Of a DNA stretch of 64,000 nt, positions 1 through 7,471 are shown piece after piece (positions within the stretch are counted from its first letter, which is position 1; each line of letters opens with the position of its first letter). The position numbers were made by a program, and so were the translations under genes. The stretch covers positions 25,864 to 89,863 of the forward strand of contig CAMBEK010000007.1 of the NCBI GenBank assembly GCA_945865565.1, given 5' to 3'. This DNA comes from Pseudobacteriovorax antillogorgiicola (GTDB lineage Bacteria > Bdellovibrionota_B > Oligoflexia > Oligoflexales > RGVZ01). A model generated the notes under the pieces. That model was not told the origin of the DNA, searched no databases, and worked only from the letters and a program-made list of their open reading frames with translations.

Positions 1-987
1 TGTTGCACCCAGGAGGTAGTAACGGTCAGGCCGCGTGCGGAAAACCATGTTGAAGTAATTCTGTCCAGTCTGGTCGTTACGGAATTCACCGCGATACTCG
101 ACGCCAACTTCAAGTTTCTTGACCGGAGAAAGAACCTCGCGCAAATCTTTGATCGCGCCTTCAATTTCTGCAATCGTCGACTCATCGGATAACAGTTTGC
201 CGATGGTGCCTTCCCCGCGTTCGACTTTTTCAGCGATCATGCGGATGTTCTTACTCGCGCCCTTGACGTCACCCATCGACTCATCAAAGGATGCAATGAT
301 GTTTTGAAGCTTCGCCCGGTTGCCATCGTCGAGAACGTCACGCAAACCCTCGGTAAAGCCCTTGATATTTGCGACAATCGCCTTCACATCCTCAGGACGA
401 TCACCAACCGCGCCCCGCAACGCAGAAAGTGTCTTGCGCAGGTCTGTCGAACTGTCGTGAATGTTGCCCAGAATCTCACCGATATTCCTTTTTCCGTCGT
501 CAGAACCCATGACTTCTGCCAGTACTCCGGTGATCTTCTTGACGTCGCGCCCGATGCTTCCTGCAAGAGCGAGCACAGCCTGCATGTCGGTGGTGCCTTC
601 CGCCTTAGGAATCATCCCGCCCTTGGGAATATATTGGCCGTTGTCCAATGGACGCACGATTTCCAGGAAAACATCACCAAGAAGTCCCCGCGTCCGAACT
701 TCGATGTGGGACCCTTCAGGAATTTTGACATGGATGTCGATTTCCATTTCGACTCGCGTCATGTTGACGTCGAGGCGGACGTTTTTCACCTTTCCGATGA
801 TGACGCCGTTGGTTTTGACGTGAGTCTTGGCGATGATGCCAGCCGCATCACTCAGGATGGTGTAGTAGTTATTTCGCTGGCCCGACTCAAAACTATCCGG
901 ACTCAATACAAAAAACATGTAAACGAGAGTGGAAAGCGCCACCAGCGTAAAGAGTCCTACCTTGAACTCTGTGCCAAGCGTTTTCAT
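1..987 (-). CDS. mlaD: MlaD-like MCE-domain lipid transport protein (C-terminus cut by window edge)
   Basis: About 329 codons are visible from an ATG at 987; the stop lies beyond base 1. The protein opens MKTLGTEFKVGLFTLVAL, a cytoplasmic tip followed by one membrane helix, then an MCE domain with the family signature GVIIGKVKNVRLD and later RTRGLLGDVFLEI. A long region predicted to be helical follows (residues about 130-290). MCE proteins form the periplasmic ring that passes phospholipids between inner and outer membranes, docked on an MlaE permease and MlaF ATPase. Here it is the third member of mlaE-mlaF-mlaD, 49 bases after mlaF. It is longer than the roughly 180-residue E. coli MlaD, more like the extended MCE proteins of other phyla. 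Family certain; exact substrate unknown. Confidence 0.9.
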   Translation of the reverse strand, partial: MKTLGTEFKVGLFTLVALSTLVYMFFVLSPDSFESGQRNNYYTILSDAAGIIAKTHVKTNGVIIGKVKNVRLDVNMTRVEMEIDIHVKIPEGSHIEVRTRGLLGDVFLEIVRPLDNGQYIPKGGMIPKAEGTTDMQAVLALAGSIGRDVKKITGVLAEVMGSDDGKRNIGEILGNIHDSSTDLRKTLSALRGAVGDRPEDVKAIVANIKGFTEGLRDVLDDGNRAKLQNIIASFDESMGDVKGASKNIRMIAEKVERGEGTIGKLLSDESTIAEIEGAIKDLREVLSPVKKLEVGVEYRGEFRNDQTGQNYFNMVFRTRPDRYYLLGAT

Positions 988-1036
988 CGCGTTTTTCACC
1001 ACCTATACAGGTTAAATCCGTTGCCACACGATTGAC

Positions 1037-1786
1037 CTAGAGAAATTCCATCGGCCCTTCGACACTTCCAGAGAAAAACTGTCGGACCACAAGATCCTTC
1101 GTTTTTCTAAAATCCTGAGGCGAACCCGCGAGGGCGACTTTCCCCTGATACAACATCACTATGTTTTCGGCTGTTGCAAGCGCGGCCTTTAGGTCGTGTG
1201 AAATCACAATCGAGGAAACGCCCGGAACATCCCGGTTTATTTGGACGATCAACCCGTCAATCATCTCTGAAACGAGCGGGTCCATCCCCGTGGTAGGCTC
1301 GTCATAAAGCAGGAATTTTGGTTTTGTGACAAGAGCGCGGGCCAAGCCTACCCGTTTCTTTTCGCCGGTCGAAAGCTCCGTTGGATATTTGTGCTGGATC
1401 CCCGGCAAACCGACCAAAGCCAAAACCTGTTCGACCCTTTCCAACATTGCAGGGAGAGGCTGCCTGGTATGCTCTCGCAGTGGAAAGATCACATTTTCAC
1501 CCACTGTCATACTGTCAAAGAGTGCGGCATTCTGGAACAACATCCCAAACTTGCGCCGATAAAGGCGCAGCTGTTCCTCGTCCAGTCTGGTGATGTCCTC
1601 GCCATCAACGACGATTTCACCGCGATCTGGGTGCATCAGACCCATCAAGTTTTTGATCGTCACTGATTTTCCCTCACCAGATTTCCCGATGATGAAAGTG
1701 ATCTTACCCGGTGGAATGACAATAGACAGATCGTCCAGAACGACCCGTTTGCCAAATGCCTTACGGACGTTTTTAAACTCAATCAA
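1037..1786 (-). CDS. mlaF: MlaF-like ABC transporter ATPase
   Basis: 249 residues, a normal length for the ATPase of an MCE/Mla lipid transporter. Walker A is GKSGEGKS at residues 34-41; the signature LSTGEKKRVGLARAL, Walker B FLLYDEPTTGMDP and the switch histidine in ISHDL follow in order. The LSTGE signature and the DEPTTGMDP Walker B are typical of the MlaF subfamily. The start is TTG, sharing bases with the TGA stop of mlaE (TTGA), so translation is probably coupled. It would energise the MlaE permease encoded immediately upstream, on the cytoplasmic face of the inner membrane. No better start codon is visible because residues 1-7 already belong to the conserved first strand. Confidence 0.95.
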   Translation of the reverse strand: MIEFKNVRKAFGKRVVLDDLSIVIPPGKITFIIGKSGEGKSVTIKNLMGLMHPDRGEIVVDGEDITRLDEEQLRLYRRKFGMLFQNAALFDSMTVGENVIFPLREHTRQPLPAMLERVEQVLALVGLPGIQHKYPTELSTGEKKRVGLARALVTKPKFLLYDEPTTGMDPLVSEMIDGLIVQINRDVPGVSSIVISHDLKAALATAENIVMLYQGKVALAGSPQDFRKTKDLVVRQFFSGSVEGPMEFL

Positions 1787-2574
1787 AACTTCACCTGCGC
1801 ATAAGTCAGAAAGACATCAAAGCAAAGGATCGCCAACAGGCTGACGACAACGGAGTTGGTTGTTGCGATGCCGACACCCTTGGCGCCGCCGGATGCGCGC
1901 AGTCCGTAGCGACAGGCGATCAAACTCATCAGCACGGCAAACACCGCTGACTTCTCCAGACCATTCCAGATGTCGGTCATGTTGACGATTTGCGTCATCT
2001 TTTCGATGAAAATTCCAACGTCTACCCGGAATATCCAAACGCCTGTTGCGTAAGCGCCGATGACACCAATAAAGATAAAGACGACACACAACAGCGGGAT
2101 GATTGCGAGGGATGCGATGAAGCGTGGAACAACCAGGTAGTTTATCGGATCGACACCCATCGCCTCCATTGCATCAATCTGTTCGTTGACTCGCATGGTT
2201 GCAAGTTCTGCCGTCATGGCAGATCCAACGCGCCCCGAAATCAGAAACCCCGTCATAAGTGGGGCGAGTTCTCTGGTCAGGGCCTTTGCTGTGGCCGCTC
2301 CCATTAGTCCCTCAGCCTTGAAAATCTGAAAAATTCCGCCGATCTGCAGGCCAAAAACTGCGCCGGTGAAAAATCCGGTGAGCAAAATGATATTGAGCGA
2401 TTGATTGCCAATGAATTCGAGTTGCTGAAAAACTAGCGAGGTACGCATTGGCTTACGGACCGATTGTTTGAGAACGTCACCGACGTAAACAAAAAACTTT
2501 CCGATTTCCACCAGCCGGGCCGTTGTTTCAACGCCTAGCCAATTGACCGCAATTTCGGCTGTACGAACTGGCAT
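1783..2574 (-). CDS. mlaE: MlaE-like phospholipid transport permease
   Basis: 263 residues with the MlaE (DUF140) fold: an N-terminal amphipathic stretch, then five or so hydrophobic segments. Family motifs seen are LEFIGNQSLNIILLTGFFTGAV, the glycine-rich AKALTRELAPLMTGFLISGRVGSAM and ELATMRVNEQIDAMEAMGVDP. It forms the inner-membrane channel of the Mla lipid system, with MlaF and MlaD encoded just downstream. The gene starts with ATG, 52 bases after the ArsA-like ATPase gene upstream, so it is likely in the same transcript. A second MlaE homologue lies at 57389-58177 with no ATPase or MCE gene beside it. Confidence 0.93.
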   Translation of the reverse strand: MPVRTAEIAVNWLGVETTARLVEIGKFFVYVGDVLKQSVRKPMRTSLVFQQLEFIGNQSLNIILLTGFFTGAVFGLQIGGIFQIFKAEGLMGAATAKALTRELAPLMTGFLISGRVGSAMTAELATMRVNEQIDAMEAMGVDPINYLVVPRFIASLAIIPLLCVVFIFIGVIGAYATGVWIFRVDVGIFIEKMTQIVNMTDIWNGLEKSAVFAVLMSLIACRYGLRASGGAKGVGIATTNSVVVSLLAILCFDVFLTYAQVKF

Positions 2575-2626
2575 GAATCACCGCATGTAAAGGATGCAGG
2601 ACGGCACACCAATGATTATCAGTCAT

Positions 2627-3721
2627 TCAAAAGGACAGTGCTAGCCGGGTCAGACCATCGATGTCATGAAAGTCCGCACCTTGGTCCTCGATCCGGACCA
2701 CAAGGCGGTTCTTTTTTCTGGAAGACGAGAGGTTTTTAATCAAATTACCAATAACTTTATCTTCGCCGAAATAACGGGCATTGACAAAATCCCTCGCGGC
2801 AGCCGGCAGAGAAGCGGTCACGTTTGCGAGTTCTGTCGCCGAGGCAACGGGTAGGCACCGGTTGATCACAAGTCCGTCTACCCGGTAATCCATTTCAGCA
2901 AGTTGGTCGGCGAGAAAAACCGCAGACCGTTCTGCGGCTCGGGTTGGAACGGCAACGAGGATAAACGCTGTCTTCTTGTCCTGCAAGGTTGCAACAACCT
3001 GTTCACCAGTCTTGTGGAACCCCTCGATGACTTCCTGCATCAAAAGAAGAAATTCACCAAAGGAACGTAGCGCACTGAATCCGGTCAGGCTGGCAACGCC
3101 GCCGGCCAGTTTTTCGCCTACACCAATAAGCCTGCCCAAACCGAGCTTGCCCATCGTGAGGACTGGCTTGATCAACCAGGTCATCACGCGATTTTCCATG
3201 AATCCGGCCAAAATATTGGGACGTTTCAAGAAATCAAGGGCGTGGGAATCGGGCGGGGTGTCCAAGATGACAAGGTCAAAGTCCTTGTCCTGAGTCAGCT
3301 CCTGAAGCCTCGCGAGCGCCATATATTCCAATGGTCCGCTAAGGTTGGTCGACGCTGCGCGGTAGAGGGGATCCCGCATGATGCGTTCTGCGATCTTTTC
3401 GCTCGGGGCATGAAGGCGAACCATCCGGTCGAACACCGCCTTCTGATCCAGCATGGATGCGTGCAACGATCCCCGAGGCGCTGACTTGTCGGGCGCCGGC
3501 ATCAAGGCCACCGGCCGCATCTCGTGCCCAAGCCCCAAACCAAGTGCGCTCGCAAGCCGTTTTGCTGGATCGATGCTGAGCAGTGCCACGCGCCGCCCAG
3601 CCATGGCAGCGCGAATCGCAAGCAGCGCAGAAGCAGTTGTTTTACCAACGCCACCAGCACCCACCATGACGATGATTTTCTTGCTCTCAAGCAGCGCGTC
3701 AATTTCTGATGGGGACGTCAC
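2627..3721 (-). CDS. ArsA/Get3-like ATPase, first of a pair (lacks signature lysine)
   Basis: 364 residues of the ArsA/GET3 (SIMIBI) P-loop family. The N-terminal loop is VGAGGVGKTT at residues 20-29: the first lysine of the deviant Walker A (KGGxGKT), which normally reaches across the dimer, is alanine 22 here. SIDPAKRLASALG (switch I region) and VILDTPPDSHALDFL (switch II) follow. No CxxC zinc motif is seen. The start is GTG overlapping the TGA of the next gene upstream (GTGA), so the two ATPases are translationally coupled and probably form a heterodimer; paired ArsA-like proteins of Mycobacterium are known to do this. Arsenite export is unlikely because no arsB/arsR is nearby. Client unknown. 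Confidence 0.85.
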   Translation of the reverse strand: MTSPSEIDALLESKKIIVMVGAGGVGKTTASALLAIRAAMAGRRVALLSIDPAKRLASALGLGLGHEMRPVALMPAPDKSAPRGSLHASMLDQKAVFDRMVRLHAPSEKIAERIMRDPLYRAASTNLSGPLEYMALARLQELTQDKDFDLVILDTPPDSHALDFLKRPNILAGFMENRVMTWLIKPVLTMGKLGLGRLIGVGEKLAGGVASLTGFSALRSFGEFLLLMQEVIEGFHKTGEQVVATLQDKKTAFILVAVPTRAAERSAVFLADQLAEMDYRVDGLVINRCLPVASATELANVTASLPAAARDFVNARYFGEDKVIGNLIKNLSSSRKKNRLVVRIEDQGADFHDIDGLTRLALSF

Positions 3722-4653
3722 GGGTGCAGGGCTTCTTCCGTCAGAAAAGTCCGGTGGAAATCTGATGGCAGCGGATCATCAACAAAACCGAGATCGCGCA
3801 AACCAAGGTACATGATACCCGGAAACTGTTGGGTAGAAACCCGGACCATATCAAGGGCGGCAGCAGATTTTGCGGACCTTTCACGAAGAAAGCTCAGAAG
3901 CCTGGACTCCCCTGCACCATGCGCAGGGCTCTGGCGGGTGGCGTCGTGTCCCAACGATGGCGGAATGCGATTTACAATAACGCCACAAAGCTTTGCAGGC
4001 GATTTCTCTTGAATCACTGGCAGGAAGTCCATGGCTTCGCTGACGACAAGAGGCTCTGGCGTGCAGACGTAAATAACTCCCACGTCGTTCTTGCGGCGAA
4101 GGAAATCGCGAACCTTTTGCGTGTCGCGTAACATCGGACCTGCCAGTCCGGACTCCACAATTGCGTCCGGTGTGGTCATCAATGAGAGAAAGTGGCCGGA
4201 GGCGGGACTGTCGAAGATAACGAGGTCGGGTCGCTGATCAACGTCGCGGACGTCGCATGTGTAGTAAAGGCGACCGAGCATCATTGCCTCGGCAAGGCCT
4301 GGGACCGTATTGAAAAAACTCTGAACCACACGGTGGCTGAAGACCGTGTCGAACATTTTTTTCTTTCCAAGGTATTTCGTGATGTATTCGCGAAAATTAC
4401 CTGCGGTATTGAGATTGATGCAGGTGATTCCGGGAGCTGCCACGGTCTCGCTGTGGCCAACTGGGTCCAGACCAAAAAGTGGAGCAATCTGATCGCGGGA
4501 TGAACTTTCGACCAAAAGTACACGGAGGCCGGCGGCTGCGGCAGCCTGTGCCATAGCCACAGATACAAGGGTTTTGCCGATCCCACCCTTTCCAGTTACA
4601 AAAAGTAACTTCCGGGAAGTCAGCAACTGCGCAAGGGATGTCCCCTGGCTCAT
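3718..4653 (-). CDS. ArsA/Get3-like ATPase, second of a pair (keeps signature lysine)
   Basis: 311 residues. The P-loop is TGKGGIGKT at residues 20-28 with the signature lysine at 22, exactly aligned with alanine 22 of its partner. Switch II is VIFDSPASGHFLSLM. The switch I region, which normally reads like STDPAHNLSD, is VESSSRDQIAPLFG here, so the usual aspartates are missing. It starts at an ATG inside the tatA stop (ATGA), and its own stop overlaps the GTG start of the partner, so tatA, this gene and the partner form a tightly coupled trio. Complementary losses in the two paralogues suggest an asymmetric heterodimer. In the family such ATPases shuttle membrane-protein clients or anions; which applies is not known. 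Confidence 0.83.
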   Translation of the reverse strand: MSQGTSLAQLLTSRKLLFVTGKGGIGKTLVSVAMAQAAAAAGLRVLLVESSSRDQIAPLFGLDPVGHSETVAAPGITCINLNTAGNFREYITKYLGKKKMFDTVFSHRVVQSFFNTVPGLAEAMMLGRLYYTCDVRDVDQRPDLVIFDSPASGHFLSLMTTPDAIVESGLAGPMLRDTQKVRDFLRRKNDVGVIYVCTPEPLVVSEAMDFLPVIQEKSPAKLCGVIVNRIPPSLGHDATRQSPAHGAGESRLLSFLRERSAKSAAALDMVRVSTQQFPGIMYLGLRDLGFVDDPLPSDFHRTFLTEEALHP

Positions 4654-4874
4654 GCTTGCTTGTTGTTTTCGAGGCTGGCTTCGACGTTAGCCTGGGCGTT
4701 CGCTTGGACGCTGGAAGCCTCGATTTGACGGGACCCATCGTCCTTGATACCGCGTTTGAAGTTACGGATCGCCTCGCCCACAGCACCACCGAGTTGCGGC
4801 AACTTCTTGCCACCAAAAAGCAGAGTTACGACGGCGAGGATCAGGGTCAGTTCCCAGAAGCCTGGCATAGACAT
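4650..4874 (-). CDS. tatA: TatA/TatE-type twin-arginine translocase subunit
   Basis: 74 residues from the ATG at 4874, chosen because GGAGG lies 5 bases upstream. The sequence begins MSMPGFWELTLILAVVTLLF, one short membrane helix, then the FGGKKLPQLGGAVGEAIRNFKRG hinge and amphipathic helix typical of TatA, and a low-complexity tail rich in Q, A, N and V (residues about 55-74). TatA oligomerises to let folded proteins cross the inner membrane. It heads the operon tatA-ArsA-like-ArsA-like-mlaEFD; no tatB or tatC is present in the window. A Tat substrate candidate, ActB, is encoded in the operon just upstream on the same strand. Confidence 0.9.
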   Translation of the reverse strand: MSMPGFWELTLILAVVTLLFGGKKLPQLGGAVGEAIRNFKRGIKDDGSRQIEASSVQANAQANVEASLENNKQA

Positions 4875-4900
4875 GGATGCCTCCAAAATATATTGGAAAT

Positions 4901-4909
4901 ATTACAGCA
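4901..4909 (-). promoter_or_regulatory. Possible extended -10 promoter for tatA operon
   Basis: Read on the minus strand, TGCTGTAAT at 4909-4901 looks like an extended -10 element (TGn followed by TGTAAT). Transcription would begin near 4894, giving a leader of about 20 bases that contains the GGAGG of tatA. No convincing -35 is seen. The rest of the 255-base gap 4875-5129 shows nothing else coding; a run of eight T on the minus strand just after the actF stop could help end the act transcript but has no strong hairpin before it. Confidence 0.3.
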
Positions 4910-5129
4910 TGTTAGGGAGTTGGAAAGCTCAAGATCAAAAAAATCGCCTCAAGTCCTGCCATGCTGCACCGACGACGAGGAAGTTGTCCAATCCCCAACG
5001 GGGCGGACATTAACATGCGAGGTCCACATGTTGCAGCAAATTTCGTCGGTTGTGCTCAAAGCAGGAACAGCGATCTTGGCATATTTCTATGTCCATGGAC
5101 CGCTGATCGGATAAGCGAAAAAAAATCAG

Positions 5130-6380
5130 CTAGTGGGCGCCCTCACCAAGGCCGTCTAGTAGCAACGGGTCAGCCACGGCAACCATTGGATTTCGCCCGG
5201 CAAACCGGAAGAACGTCATCATAAAGGCACCCAGCACTCCGAGGCCAACACCCAATTCAATCCAAGGGCCATTCCAGGCAGCGGGCTCAACGATCTGTGG
5301 TTGAACGACAAGAATATAAGCAAGCCACTGAGCAAATAAAATCGACGACGCCAGAGGGACCGTGATGCCGCGGGTCCACTTGCTGACTTTGGGAAGTAAA
5401 CCAAACAATGGAATCAGAAAGCTCATGATCGGTGCACCAATCACGATATAAACCCACGGAGCGTGCAGGCGGTGGATAAAGTATTCGGTCTCTTCCGGGA
5501 TATTGCCGAACCAGTACGTCAAGATGTGAGAGTAGGTCAGGTAGGCAAAAAAGACCGTAAAGCCATGCATCAACTTTCCAACATCATGGAAATGATGGCG
5601 CTGAAGTAGTGAACCAACGGTGGTGTTGCTAACAGCAAACATCGTGATCAAAGTGGTCGCCATAACGGTTTGCATCATGATGGCAAAGTTCCAACCACCC
5701 CACAGGGTTGAAAACCATGTCGGGGCGAGCGACATCAGCATGTCAAAGCACATCATGGAAAAAAGAATCGCATAAGCAATCAAGATCGGAGCACTCCAAT
5801 AGCGGAGCTTTGCTTGAACCTCGCGGCCAACCCGTTCTGCTTCATCCTTGTGTCCATCAACAAAAATCTTGTCGCGGCGTAACTTCATCCCGATCTGCCA
5901 GCGCGCCAGACCAAGGATCGCAAGGATCGCAAACGTATCACGGAGCAGCATGGAATTTTCAACCAGCCAAGTCCGCTTGCCCCAAAAGTGATGAATTGAC
6001 TCAGGATCCTTGATCCAAGTGTAGACATTGCGCGCGTGGGCAAAGTCCACTTTGATAGCAATAAAAAACAGGATGAAGATTACTGCGGCCACAGGCAAGA
6101 AACTGGTGAAGGCTTCGTGGATGCGCATCACGGCGCGTCCCCAGGTGGCGCCAATCACGTCCTGCATGGCAGCAAAAACACTGCCGCCGAGCGCAATGGC
6201 AAAGAAGAAGAAAGCGTTCAGAAGAAGGCTCCCCCAAACACGCTCTTGCATTCCAAACAGCATACCAATCGCCACTGTTACGAATCCTGCAACGAGGCAG
6301 AAAACCATCGCGCCACGCGCGTTCGTTGACGGTTTCAAATTAAGATCGTTGCGATGCTCGAAAAGCTGACCTGCGTTCAT
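5130..6380 (-). CDS. actF: Alternative complex III subunit ActF (NrfD-like membrane protein)
   Basis: 416 residues with about ten hydrophobic helices, e.g. residues 25-45, 55-75, 95-112 and 190-210. It is the ActF-type NrfD/PsrC-like quinol-interacting subunit of alternative complex III, which passes electrons from quinol to a cytochrome c or directly to an oxidase. The opening GQLFEHRNDLNLKPSTNARGA and segments such as FAYLTYSHILTYWFGNIPEETE are typical of ActF. The ATG overlaps the actE stop (ATGA). It is the last gene of actABCDEF; no actG or cytochrome oxidase gene follows. Confidence 0.88.
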   Translation of the reverse strand: MNAGQLFEHRNDLNLKPSTNARGAMVFCLVAGFVTVAIGMLFGMQERVWGSLLLNAFFFFAIALGGSVFAAMQDVIGATWGRAVMRIHEAFTSFLPVAAVIFILFFIAIKVDFAHARNVYTWIKDPESIHHFWGKRTWLVENSMLLRDTFAILAILGLARWQIGMKLRRDKIFVDGHKDEAERVGREVQAKLRYWSAPILIAYAILFSMMCFDMLMSLAPTWFSTLWGGWNFAIMMQTVMATTLITMFAVSNTTVGSLLQRHHFHDVGKLMHGFTVFFAYLTYSHILTYWFGNIPEETEYFIHRLHAPWVYIVIGAPIMSFLIPLFGLLPKVSKWTRGITVPLASSILFAQWLAYILVVQPQIVEPAAWNGPWIELGVGLGVLGAFMMTFFRFAGRNPMVAVADPLLLDGLGEGAH

Positions 6381-6901
6381 TTCGCCACCCTTTGTAGTTC
6401 ATGGATGTAGTGCGCAATCTGCCAACGTTCCTGCGGCGAAATCGCGTGACCGTAAGACGGCATGATCGCACCACCGAAAGTCATTTTATGAAAATAGAAG
6501 CCGTCCTTGTGGGCCGGATAATCCTTCGCCACCAAGTTCGGAGGCTTAGGGTACACATCCGTGATGCTGCCGTTGCTATCGCCAAGGGCGCCATGACAGG
6601 GAGTACAAAACTTGTTCCACAACTTCTTGCCCTCGGCCGTCGCCTCTGCAGAAGGAGGAATCGGGTTCTGCAAGGTTTTCTCTGCCTCTTCAATGGTCGA
6701 AGGATAGAGGATCGCCGTTCTCGTCACTGTGCCTTCCGGCGGCTGCAAAAAGTCCCGCTGGGACTTCAATGCAGCTGAATCGGCCATGTCCGGCACGTAT
6801 TGCATTTTGGTCTGGTCAGGGTTCTTGGTGCACGCAACACTAGCCATCATGCTGGTTGCAATTCCAAGGCCGGCCAATTTCAAGAAAATTCTAGATGCCA
6901 T
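6377..6901 (-). CDS. actE: Alternative complex III subunit ActE (monohaem cytochrome c lipoprotein)
   Basis: 174 residues from the ATG at 6901, chosen because AAGGAG sits 8 bases upstream and gives a clean lipoprotein signal: MASRIFLKLAGLGIATSMM then ASVAC, so the cysteine is probably lipidated. An ATG at 6934 overlapping the actD stop would add eleven residues and is less likely. One haem site, CTPCH, lies near residue 95, with a late methionine-containing segment (KMTFGGAIMPSYG) supplying the probable distal ligand. It is the single-haem electron exit subunit of alternative complex III, anchored outside the inner membrane. Confidence 0.88.
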   Translation of the reverse strand: MASRIFLKLAGLGIATSMMASVACTKNPDQTKMQYVPDMADSAALKSQRDFLQPPEGTVTRTAILYPSTIEEAEKTLQNPIPPSAEATAEGKKLWNKFCTPCHGALGDSNGSITDVYPKPPNLVAKDYPAHKDGFYFHKMTFGGAIMPSYGHAISPQERWQIAHYIHELQRVAK

Positions 6902-6930
6902 CCTGCCAACTCCTTCATCGCAAAAACTTC

Positions 6931-7464
6931 TCATGGGGCCTGCGTGACGTTGATTTCTTCTGCGCCAAGCTCGCGAAGGAGCGTTGCCTGCGGGCCATCC
7001 AATGTGGCACCTGGTACGTAAATTGCGAACTTGTCGTCGGTTGTCCGGGTATCCAGAATCCTCAATTTCGGATTCGGGAGCCGTCCCATGATCAGAATCC
7101 CCGCGATCGTGGCGAGGGCACCAAAAAGAATCGTCAATTCAAATCCGATCACCACATATGCCGGAATTGAAAACACGCCAGCCGGTTTGCCACCGACCAC
7201 GATTGGCCAATCAGAGTCCATTCCCAAAGCCAGACTAAACCCTGTGACCAAACCCGTCAGAGCGCCCACGAGGGTGAATTTCCGGACCGGACTCGGGTCA
7301 AACTGATAAGCGTGTTCAATCTCATGGTAAGAGGTTGGGGAGAAAGACTCATGGCCGTGAAAGTCGGAACGATCACGAATCTTTTCAATCGCCTCGCAAA
7401 ATTTATCGAGATAGCTAAATACACCGAGGATTCCACTGGTTTTTGTGCTCACTGGTGTTGTCAT
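6931..7464 (-). CDS. actD: Alternative complex III subunit ActD (DUF3341)
   Basis: 177 residues with two hydrophobic helices (about residues 62-82 and 97-125) and a soluble C-terminal domain, matching the DUF3341 subunit of alternative complex III. Motifs include the N-terminal GVFSYLDKFCEAIEKIRD and the loop MDSDWPIVVGGKPAGVFSIPA. It contributes a membrane anchor or assembly function; no cofactor ligands are apparent. The ATG lies 7 bases after the actC stop and the gene ends 30 bases before the preferred actE start. Confidence 0.85.
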   Translation of the reverse strand: MTTPVSTKTSGILGVFSYLDKFCEAIEKIRDRSDFHGHESFSPTSYHEIEHAYQFDPSPVRKFTLVGALTGLVTGFSLALGMDSDWPIVVGGKPAGVFSIPAYVVIGFELTILFGALATIAGILIMGRLPNPKLRILDTRTTDDKFAIYVPGATLDGPQATLLRELGAEEINVTQAP

Positions 7465-7471
7465 ATTCGTT

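Noticed and set aside
304..1035. Plus-strand reading frame of 243 codons opposite mlaD
   Set aside because: It is antisense to the clear MCE protein and has no domain; the minus frame has family motifs.
2575..2626. Terminator between ArsA-like gene and mlaE
   Set aside because: AATGA/TCATT pairing is short and there is no T run; read-through is more likely.
3718..4653. Arsenite-pump ATPase role for the ArsA-like proteins
   Set aside because: No arsB, arsC or arsR nearby and no metal-binding cysteine pattern; the context is tatA and mla.
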